Source: Ambrosia x helenae (Eukaryota > Streptophyta > Magnoliopsida > Asterales > Asteraceae). From it: DNA of 64,000 bases. Within the stretch, counting starts at the first letter, position 1. Each line of letters begins with the position of its first letter. Below, piece after piece: positions 47,622 through 57,002 of the stretch. The notes beneath the pieces were generated by a model, which was not told where the DNA came from, did no database searches, and was given only the letters and a program-made list of their open reading frames with translations. The translations under genes were made by a program, and so were the position numbers. Location: contig CM061226.1 in assembly GCA_030844895.1 (NCBI GenBank), positions 102,448,687 to 102,512,686 on the forward strand, written 5' to 3'.

Positions 47622-47707
47622 GAGTCTCGTGGCTTAGTGGTTGTTGCACTCCATGGCATGGGGACAGACCCGGGTTCGAGTCCCTGGTCTGTGTTTGTTT
47701 TTTTTTT
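47622..47707 (+). ncRNA. tRNA-like Pol III unit in solo LTR
   Basis: A perfect A box TGGCTTAGTGG (47630-47640) and perfect B box GGTTCGAGTCC (47673-47683) with 32 bp between them are followed by a long T-run from about 47697. The geometry is that of a tRNA, but the acceptor stem does not close. A SINE head or a tRNA relic is most likely. Confidence 0.5.
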
Positions 47708-47862
47708 CTTTTAAAAACAGATAAGAGGGTGAGAGGAGACGGGTTAGTGGGCCGGATTCAAGGTGGGCCGAACTTGTGGGCTGTTTGCTTGGGCTCAGGA
47801 AAGAAAATTAAGGATGGTTTGGTAGTTGTTTTGGGCTCAAGGTTTGGGCTAGTATTATTATC

Positions 47863-47913
<51 letters not shown>

Positions 47914-48370
47914 AAAAATAAAATATAATGAAAAGAAAAGTGACGGATGTCACATAATCATAAGATTTTTTTATTTATTATATAGTAAGTTAATAACAAA
48001 AATAAAAATAAAGATTATAAATTAACAAATATTAGGTTAATTGGGTTATTTGTAACCTAAAATTTTTAACGGGAATTCAAGGGTGTGGATGATATCACCA
48101 AGTGACATGTGTCCTTCATTTCTTATCCTTCAAAAATGGAGGGATTTGTAAGGAAATGATTTTTTAAACATAAAATACTTACTTTTCTTTTCATTTCCTA
48201 CGAACTCGAAAACACGATAGTTAATTAAATCTTTCTTTTCCACTCTTTTTTTTATCTCTTTAACTAGGTTATATCCCGAGAGCTTCACAGGATAGACCAA
48301 TTAAATATGAAACTAAACGAAAATATAAAAGAATTAGTTAAAAATAAATAAGAAATAAACGTGATGATTT

Positions 48371-49132
48371 TAGGGAAGTTATTAAGGATTATATTTTTAT
48401 TTTACTCATATGGGCATGACACATCTATATCTAGATATATAATAAACTAGATTATATCTCAAAAGCTTTTTACGATAGACAAATCTAATATGAAGTGATA
48501 AAATTTGTGTTATGGTGTAACATAGAAATTAATGTACTACAATATACAATATGAGAAAACAACAATTTTAATCATGTGAATAAAAATGAAAATGTATATT
48601 AAAAACACGTACGTTTGGATGAGGAAATAAACAACCATTGCCGGGCGTGATTGAGGAGGTGGTCTTGAAGGTGTGGCTTTTGTTGGAAATGAGTAGTTTT
48701 AACCTATTCTACTCTCGATGAAAATAGAATTTCTAATTACTGGTTATAGCATTATTAGTGACTTGGCTAGACATGATTAATGAATTATCTGGACACATTG
48801 TGTTCTTTTTTCATGTATGAACAAAAATCCATTAAAAAATTCGTTTTTTTTTTCAATTTTTTGTATAGCACTATAGTACTCGTTGAAAATATAATAAAAT
48901 GCTCATTAATTTGGTGTATTTTTTTTTAAAATCTCGAATATAAAAGTGATTAACGTAAGTATTATGGGGGAAACATGAGAGAAAAAGACTTTTGAAGAGA
49001 AATAAGGGTAAGGAAAGCTCACCTAGTATTTTTTTAATTAAGCTTTATCTAATATCATATGGTACACTCAAGATGGGATATGACCTAAATGAAAGCCATG
49101 TCTTCAAAGAGAGCATTCTTTTATTATATACA
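48371..49132. other. AT-rich intergenic, no gene seen
   Basis: Only low-complexity sequence and a fragment of the 45/48-kb duplicate (48445-48495). Confidence 0.5.
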
Positions 49133-49386
49133 TAGATTTTTTTTAACATTCAACTTCATTAAAAACGCTCACAAACGGTCCTCAAAAAGAGGACCGGAGC
49201 CAAACCATTACAACATATACATTGGGTTTCTACACCATTCAAACTATGTAATCGATTTCATCCTCGATCTATGTTTCAACAAAAAAACAACTTTGACTTA
49301 ACATTTGCCACTATATCCCTAGCCTTAATAGTCTTACGGTTAAAAAGTCTATCATTCCGTCCCAACCAAATACACCATAAGGTAAC
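49133..49386 (-). pseudogene. LINE (L1-type) ORF2 C-terminus and 3' end, left piece
   Basis: On the minus strand, the frame reads Leu-Trp-Cys-Ile-Trp-Leu-Gly-Arg-Asn-Asp-Arg-Leu-Phe-Asn, the hallmark of the zf-RVT end of plant LINE ORF2, then stops near 49290. A 3' UTR of about 150 bp ends in an A-run (T-run at 49137-49144 on the plus strand). The coding frame continues across the gypsy insertion into 63874-64000. Confidence 0.7.
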
Positions 49387-51915
49387 TGTAACAACCGGCA
49401 AAAATAAGGTAATTCCGTACTAATTAATTAATATATGATTAACGTAATTAAATGCAATTATGTGTGATTTAATTATCAAGGCCTTAGGAGATAGCAATTT
49501 CCAAATAATGCATAGGAATGCATACGTTTAATGGTAAAACATGATAGGATCATGTGCGAATAAACTATCCGGTATGGACGTTGGCGATTACCCGGTAATA
49601 ATTAAATAAACGAAAAGGATCCCGGACGCCAGGATATAAAATAAAGGGTATTTTCACAAAATATAATGAGTTTTGGAACTCCAAAACCATAAGTGGAAAC
49701 GTCTCATACAAATCTCCCGGTAACGAATAAAGTGCGCGTACCGCACCCGATACGCGCATAACTCATAATTTCACCCGGCAAAAGCCTAAATAACCAATCA
49801 ACGCTTAAATTAGACTATATTTAAGGGCTATTAAAGGTATTTTTAATGTCCGAATAACGCGCGATTAAAACCCGAAAAATACCCGAACGACGAGGGATCA
49901 AACTTAACATAATAATGGTAAATAATTGGTGTGGTGGACCCCACCTAAACCCTTAAAAGGGGCCGGCCTAAAGGCCATCATGCATAATCTTTTCCTTGAT
50001 TTGTCTAAGTATCCTACTCATGTCCAAAAGGTAAGCATGCTTGGATCTAGTTGTGTAAGGCTAGCTAGTACTTAAGCATGCCTAAATCTTACAATGTGTA
50101 AGAAAAAAATCGGCCAAGTGCCTTAATAATCCAACACAAAATCATTTCACAAGATCACATTAGTACACACTTGATATTATAAATCAAAGATGGATTATAT
50201 GGATGATTGCAAACATTTTAGCAAGATTCACAAGCAACACCTCTCCCTCTCTCTAATCCTACGGCACACACACACACTTAACATAATCTTCCAAGATCAT
50301 TTTTGTACAACACAATCTCTTATATCTTTGGGAAGATTATGTGCAATCCATGGAAGATTACATGTGATAGCATTATATAAACATGTGTTAGATACTTACA
50401 CATTCAAGCTTTCTTCCTTCCTTTTCCTTCTCTTGTGGCCGTGAGTTTTACCCCACCCATACACACATTCCTTTCAAGTTTTTACATCTTCAAATCACTT
50501 AAAACAATCCATCAAAACCCCCATTGTGTGTTTCAAGCTTGGAGCTTAACCAATAAGGAAGAACACACTAAACCCCTCTCAAAATCCAAGGTTTTGTCTT
50601 CCCTAGCCTTGTGCTAGTAGTAAGCTTCTTAACCTTGTTTTGATTATTAATATTCATGTATGTGTTCTTAGAAGCAAGTTGTACATGAAGGGTTTAAAAT
50701 GTGGTTTTGAAACATAATCTTTAATAGGTTTTACATGAGTAAAATAAATGATTAAAGATATGTAAATGGATCATGGATTTGATGATGATAAAGTAGTGTT
50801 CTTGAAAATGTATATAATCTACACATACACTATGTAAAATGATGATCTCCATAAGACTTGAGGAATAAACTTGAAAGTGTTAAAATGTAACTTTAATCAT
50901 CTTAAAATGATCATCCATGGTATAATATATGATGGAACATATTGGAATGTCATAAATAAAGAAGTTGCAAAATTGAAGTTTACTTACTTAGAAGAATGGG
51001 ATTTTGATATAATGAACAAATACATAAAACACACATACAAGTAGCCTTATATATGAAATATAAGACTATTAAGAGTGTTTTGATGCAAAAATAACTTAAC
51101 AATAAAAAGATGAATCTTCAAAGTCCACTAACTTGAATGAAAAATACTAACTTTGGAAGTTAGAGTGGAAAAATGCAACATTTGAAAGTTAAGGGACTAA
51201 TGTTGTAACTTTGAAAGTTAAAGGACTAAAATGAACATTTTAGAAACTATTAGTCCAAAAATGCAATAATGGAAAGTTTGGTGTCAAAAGTATAAGTAAT
51301 AATTTTCCAAGGTTGATTTGGTAAATACTAGTAAACATACTTGGGTATTTTGTATAAAAAGTATATTTTTATAAAAAGGAAAGTTATAAAAATATGGGTT
51401 TGTATTAACATAAGGATTTTTATAAAATAGAGATTTTATAAAAATGTTAAACCAAAAAAAAAAAAAGTAAAACTTGAGAGACTTATACAAAAATGAATAC
51501 TTTTGTATAAATGGAAATATAAAAGTATTGGAAGCATTTTTGTACCTAAGTAACAAGTTGAGTTAAAATACAAACCTTCCAAGTAACATGTGTTAGGAAT
51601 GTGGATAATATTTCCATAAAACACATGTTGGGAAAAACTTGGAAAAATTGACTAATCAAGCTAAGATATCGAACTAAGACGCGTTAACGAACCATACACG
51701 GACAAAACATGAGAAAATGCCATTGCGGCAAAATGAGAAAATATATATTTTTAGGAAGTAAAATATATATATACATCATGGGTGAAAACTAATAAACACT
51801 TTCGTAAGTGTTGAAGGAATTATTCGTGGGAGAAAAACATAACGTAAACAAGTAAGACGTTAAACAAACGTATAGACTTAACAAGGAAAATTACACGTTT
51901 ATATATATATATACG

Positions 51916-51996
51916 CTCGTCTCGGCAAATTTCTAGTATATCTACTTAATGGGAAAGTAGATATGTGGGAAGGAAAGCCGAGACGAGTGGACAAAG

Positions 51997-52055
<59 letters not shown>

Positions 52056-52284
52056 CCGTGCCGACAAGATCCTAGTATATTTATTTGAATGGGAAAATAA
52101 ATATACGGCATGGTGAGTTGAATCGGGTGTTGAGAATATACAATCGAACGACAAGATCTTAGCATATTTGTTTAAATGGGAAAACAAATGTGCGGCAAAG
52201 TGAGTCGGGTCGAGTGTTGAAATATATATTATGTCGAGCGATGCGATCTTAAGTATAATTATTTAAATGGGAAAATAATTATAC
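51916..52284 (+). repeat. Array of four covarying 12-bp hairpins in LTR
   Basis: Inner hairpins at 51936-51966, 52075-52106, 52162-52193 and 52253-52284 each have 12-bp arms and a 7-8 base loop containing AATGGGA. Arm sequences differ (GTATATCTACTT, GTATATTTATTT, GCATATTTGTTT, GTATAATTATTT), but each 3' arm changes to match, with only G-T wobbles. The first also has an outer 11-bp stem (CTCGTCTCGGC at 51916-51926 with its complement at 51977-51987). The second has a short outer TGCCG/CGGCA stem. The other LTR carries the same array at 62506-62849. Confidence 0.88.
51997..52052. repeat. (AT)n(GT)n microsatellite
   Basis: About 14 AT and 14 GT units; in the 3' LTR (62587-62618) only about 7 and 9 units. 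This length change accounts for most of the LTR length difference. Confidence 0.95.
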
Positions 52285-53312
52285 GTTAAGTGAAGTCAAG
52301 TCGATGATAATAATGTACAAGTTAAGGAAATATTAACAAGAGTAATATATAACTTGTAATACAAAGGGTAATCTAACGCCAACGAAACCTAGGATACGCG
52401 CTTAATTAAACGGGATCTGGAATAACTTATGGTCGGGAGTTGGGTGTACAACTTGCCAAAGCACATGCACTATAGGGATAGTGACTTATACGTCTAGGAC
52501 GTTTGTAGGTGCGAGACCCCTTTTGCTATCTACCTAGTTGAGCCGGACGTCGATTCAGGTGAGTTTCACGGCCCCATTTTAAACTATTTTTACGTTTTCG
52601 GGGGAAAGATATGTTAGGGAAAATGTTTGACGGATTTATTACTTGAGGTGTGACCGCCACTCGGGGTTGAGTCCTCGCCTCTATAATCATTTATTCAGGG
52701 AAATGAAACCGGTGGAATATTTGAATAGTACTATTGGTGCCTGACAAGGCCCACCCCTAATCGATAGCGTCGATTATGCATTAGTGTATGCCTGGGGTGC
52801 ATATATTCTGAACATAAGTCGTAGGATACCGAGTAACGACTTGGAGCGGGGCATTATTATTACACGTCTTGGTTTGATTATAGTCTCAAGTAGATTTATA
52901 GGAATTTTCAACTCCTATATATTGTCATAACATGGTATTTCCCAAGTATTCAAGTTTTGGAAACTAAAAACCTGTGAACTCACCAATATATTTATATTGA
53001 CGAAATTTTAAACATATCTTTCAGGTAATTAAGCGAAGACAATCATGGCTGACTGGGTCACGGAATCCTCCTATGCGGCGTTGGATATTTTGTGGGGTTT
53101 CACCTTTATTTCCCAAGGCTATGGGATATATTTGAGAAACCTCTCCATTTGTGTTATAAACAATTTACTTTTGTGTAATGTTTTGAACAAGATTTGACGC
53201 CTAAATAAATGACCCATTTTCTTAAATTACTTGTGATTTGCATTAACCTTGACTTTATACGCTTGAACCGTCGCGCCACGTGTTTCCGCCATTGGCGTGG
53301 TGTGACAGAAAG

Positions 53313-53327
53313 TGGTATCAGAGCCAA
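53313..53327 (+). other. tRNA-iMet primer-binding site
   Basis: TGGTATCAGAGCCAA five bases after the 5' LTR; it matches the same tRNA as the other elements here. Confidence 0.85.
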
Positions 53328-53559
53328 GGTTATAGCGAACTAGAGTATTTTCTTTAAAAACTAGACTATAACCGGATTTGGTTCAAAAGATAAAGTTTTC
53401 AAAAAATGCTAAACGCATGAGGAGATTCCGACCGAGCTAGCCATGGGTATTATTATGCATTAACGTAGTATTAGAGGTTAGGAAGGTTACTGTTAATGTA
53501 CGCCTTAACTATCTAATTTAAAATAATTCATATATTTTAGTACGGTTCTTTTGCCAGGG

Positions 53560-54940
53560 ATGTCTGACGCCGGAAGTATAGCGCCGAGCTACGATAGTAG
53601 CCTCCAGATTATTCCAGCACCTCCACCTGAGCCGGTCGAGCTGGTCGTGCTTGACTCGGGAGAGGACGATGTTGAGATGGACGTCGCCGGAGGATCGGAC
53701 GACGATAGTTCCGATGAGACGGATCCTAGCGAGGATCCTGACTGGGCCCCCGCAGGGGATGACGCGGCCGCCGTGGCCGACGCGCCGCAGGCCGACCTAC
53801 CCATTGTACCCTTGCCTGCCGCACCCTTAGCCCCACACCCCATCAGAGCCGTCAGGGACTTCCCTGAAGGCTGTGCCGGTCCGTCGCGACCCGTCCCAGC
53901 CCAGTCGGAGACAGCAGAGTCTCCATTCGATAGACAGGCTCACATTGATCACGAGCCAGTACCCGCACCACACATCCCCATTCCTCCTGGCATGAGGCTC
54001 ATGCCGATTTCCCGTGGGAGGAACGGATGGATTTCGGATGACTCAGACGACGAGTCAGTGGCCTCTGTAGACCACATGCTAGTACCTAAGATTCCAGTCG
54101 ACGAGGAGGAGCCAGTGGTTCCAATGATGGAGGACGCCCCTGCTGCCCCCATAGCCCCACTTGCACCACTCGAGCCCGCACCTCAGGAGGGGCCAGTCGC
54201 AGCAGCACCCGTCTTAGAGGGCAGCCCCGCCCGTAGCTCTGAGCTACGCAGGGCAGGCATAGTAGCTTTCGCCACCGCGAGCCCTCCTACCCCCACCGTA
54301 GTGGTGTCCACCCAAGAGTGGGCCACTATTGCAGAGCCCCTTGGCCGAGCCCGTAGCACCACCCACCACAGCTATGACACTACCTATCCCCACCTTGCCC
54401 ATGATGCCACCTGCACCGTATCCTCTGGGTGCAGGGGACCCCTACCTGATACCACCCCACTTTGCCCCTGGACCACAGGGTTTTGCCCCGTTATTTCCCC
54501 ACATGCCGATGCCAGCCCCAGTTGGCCCATCCCAGCCAGTTTACCCTGACATACCTAGACCATCCCAGCCTCACAGGATGACACCATTATCCGGACCAGC
54601 TTGGTCCTCTGCTATCTCACAGGAGCGAGACTTTCAGACCCTCGCCGACACGGTGCAGCGCACCGTGAACCAGGTAGAGCAGCAGACTCGCTTGATGTGG
54701 GCACGGATGATCGATACTCGAGATGCCTTAGCACACTACGCTGAAGAGTTGTTGAGCATGGATGCGCAGTGTGGGATTACCGGTGATGCGCATTTTGCGC
54801 ATCGACAGTTTTTATACGATCGCATCATGGCGATTAGTATGACTATCAGTATGCACGCACCACAGTACAGTTCCCGCCGCCGCCGCCACAGTAGGGACGC
54901 ATCGGGGACACATGGAAGAATCACCTGCAGATGTATATAG
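53560..54940 (+). pseudogene. Extra ORF upstream of gag, frameshifted
   Basis: From the ATG at 53560 the first frame is acidic and Pro-rich (Asp/Glu clusters at about residues 33-65, then long Pro/Ala stretches). Around 54335-54350 the sense passes to the +1 frame, which continues Pro-rich and then helical and charged (Gln-Glu-Arg-Asp-Phe-Gln-Thr-Leu-Ala, Val-Glu-Gln-Gln-Thr-Arg) to a Ser-Arg-Arg-Arg-Arg end and stop at 54940. Read with the shift it would be about 460 residues. GC content is well above the flanks. It is not gag, env or any family I recognise. Ogre elements have an ORF before gag, but this element's pol is not Ogre-like. Confidence 0.6.
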
Positions 54941-55328
54941 TAGTAGCAGTATGGTGGCGTAGCACGAGTTATGACACTCGTCTGCATTTTGCCCAGCCGT
55001 GCGGGTATGCCGGCATATGATATGATGTTTTTATTTATTTCAGAACGATGTATTGTATGAGGGATGTTATCCCCTATTTTGTTATTGTAAACAAAGCATT
55101 GTACTCGTACTATTGAAATTAATGAAAAATCTTATTATTATGATGGTGAAATATGTTGTTGTCTACGATTATTATTGCTTACTCCATATATTGAGATTTG
55201 TGTGATTGTGTGGTGATGTTGTGTTGATTATTATGTTCATGTGATGAGTTGCTACTTATGCTTTGTGTATGTTTATATTTGTGTGAATGTCTGCCAAATT
55301 AACCTTTGATAATTATTATTGAAGAAAA
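54941..55328 (+). other. Spacer between extra ORF and gag
   Basis: This 388-bp noncoding, T-rich stretch has an AATGAAAAAT motif near 55120 that could be a plant polyadenylation signal. It would fit the extra ORF having its own transcript, but nothing more can be shown. Confidence 0.4.
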
Positions 55329-57002
55329 ATGGCACCAGCCACCCGAAGCAACAGTGGCGTAGACGGACTGCCCACTACACCAGCTGAACTCGAAACCATG
55401 ATCTCGGAGCGCATAGCCCGAGCTATCGCGGAGCATGAAGCCGCCCGCTCCGAACGATCGCGTGACAGGACAGGGAGCGACCGACGAGAGACCTCCCCCA
55501 TTGGTAAGAGATTTAAGAATAAATGAAAAAGCGATGGGAGAATGTCATAAAACTCCTATCCCATAATAACATACTACTTTATTATTGCAGAAACAGCCTC
55601 GCGGGAGCGCGACTGCACTTTCAAAGCCTTCTTAGACTGTAAGCCGATTAACTTCAGCGGCACAGAAGGATCTGTTGGCCTGGTCAAATGGTTCGAAAAG
55701 ACCGAGGCAATAATCCGCATCAGTGGGTGTACCCCTCGACAGTCAGTCATGTACTCCACTAACTTGTTCCTGGATCAAGCACTAACTTGGTGGAACGGCC
55801 AAGTACAGTCACTAGGGGACGACGCTGCTTACTCCCTATCATGGGCGGAACTAAAAGACCTTATGATCGCCGAATACCGCCCGGCAAGTGAGGTACAGAA
55901 GCTGGAAACAGAATTCTGGAACCTCACCATGGTAGGAGCAGACGTGACTGGGTACACGTCCCGATTTCATGATCTCACCAGACTAGTTCCTCGTTTGGTC
56001 ACACCGGAAAATAACAAGATAGAGCGGTACTTGTTCGGATTAGCACCACAAATACGCAGCATGGTCACTGCTTCCAAACCCACGACCATGCGCACGGCTA
56101 TTGATCTTGCACTAAGCCTCACCGAGGATGCTATCCGCATGGGTACTTTGATCCGACAGGTTTCGGGACTGAAAATTTCTGAGGCTAGCAGTGTGGAAGG
56201 CAAGAATCAGGGGACAAGTTCAGCGGTTGTGACGAATGAACAGGGGAATAAACCGAGATTTGGGAAACGCAAGCGGGATGAAGGAAAGAAGGATAGATCA
56301 TCAGGTGGTTCGAACAAGAAAGGAAAGGGGTATGTTGCCACAGGGCGTGGTAATGGTGGAAAACAGGGTAACCCGGGGAGAAATAATGGGATAACTTGTG
56401 GGAAGTGCCACCGCACGGGGCACAAAACGGAAGACTGCCGGTCAGGAGCACCGAAGAACGGAGGGGCTAGACCCTGCTTCGCATGCGGGTCACTTGACCA
56501 TTGGAAGAAGGATTGCCCCAAGGTAAACAACCAAGCCCGCGGGCGGGCGTTTGTGATTGGAGCCGGTGATGCACGACAAGACCCCAACGTGGTCACTGGT
56601 ACGTTTCCTCTTAATGGTCATTATGCCTCTGTATTATTTGATACCGGTGCTGACTTTAGTTTCGTATCCATTGAGTTTAAAAGACTACTTGGTTTAAAAA
56701 CTAGTAAACTAGATACACCCTACTCCATAGAACTGGCTAATGGTAAAACTATTGAAACGAGAGAAGTAGCGAAAGATTGTAAATTAGAACTCTGTGGACA
56801 CGAGTTTGGGATTGATCTCTTGCCGGTTGTGTTGGGAAGTTTTGACATAGTTGTTGGCATGGACTGGTTGTCCGCACATCATGCCATCGTGGTGTGTAAC
56901 GATAAGATCATTCAAGTTCCCCTCGCAAGCGGTGAAACCCTCTCAATTCAAGGGGAAAGGCACGGGACGCCGCTAAGGATTATTTCAAGCATGAAGGCGT
57001 GA
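55329..57002 (+). CDS. Gag-protease of defective gypsy element (spliced; ends at in-frame TGA)
   Basis: Exon 1 (55329-55503) and exon 2 (from 55591) join in phase 1 across an 87-bp intron (GTAAGA donor, TTATTGCAG acceptor); the unspliced frame stops in the intron. The product up to TGA 57000-57002 is 528 residues: a Glu/Arg-rich N-terminus, a capsid domain with Leu-Thr-Trp-Trp-Asn-Gly, a Lys/Gly-rich linker, two zinc knuckles (about 328-341 and 354-367) and an aspartic protease with DTGA (about 409-412). The intact relative at 34778-39419 has three knuckles and reads through this point with a Leu codon. The TGA is therefore most likely a nonsense mutation (one base from TTA). Confidence 0.85.
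55504..55590 (+). other. Intron within gag
   Basis: 87 bp, phase 1, at the same relative place (after 58 codons) as the intron at 39181-39262 (after 52 codons). It contains an in-frame stop. Confidence 0.75.

Larger units (their letters stand above)
45398..47954 (-). mobile_element. Solo gypsy LTR (2557 bp)
   Basis: It begins TGTAACACCCC and ends ATGTCACA on the plus strand, with perfect 5-bp duplication TAATC (45393-45397, 47955-47959) and no primer site or second LTR. That is the signature of LTR-LTR recombination. The left terminus shares about 30 bp with the LTR at 12971. Minus-strand TATAAATA lies at 47315-47322. It includes an (ATT)n run (47862-47911) and two tRNA-like units. Confidence 0.85.
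49387..53307 (+). repeat. 5' LTR (3.9 kb) of defective gypsy element
   Basis: A probable TATA box TATATAAA is at 50374-50381. About 1.5 kb further on lie the four-hairpin array (51916-52284) and (AT)n(GT)n run (51997-52052). The small ORFs are identical in both LTRs, low complexity, and not considered genes. Confidence 0.93.

Noticed and set aside
47622..47694. Functional tRNA gene
   Set aside because: A and B boxes are good, but the acceptor stem does not pair and it lies in a retrotransposon LTR.
50190..50617. ORFs repeated at 50190 and 60780
   Set aside because: LTR-internal short frames, conserved only through LTR identity; near the probable transcription start and low complexity.
51916..52284. 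CRISPR-like array (regular repeats)
   Set aside because: Eukaryotic LTR; the repeated units are themselves hairpins with varying arms, with no constant repeat and unique spacer pattern.
53560..54940. Envelope-like gene
   Set aside because: It lies before gag, not after pol, and has no signal peptide or membrane segment.
57000..57002. Programmed UGA readthrough between gag-pro and pol
   Set aside because: The following bases (AAG TGC) are not a known readthrough context, the intact relative has Leu here, and other lesions exist in the same copy.
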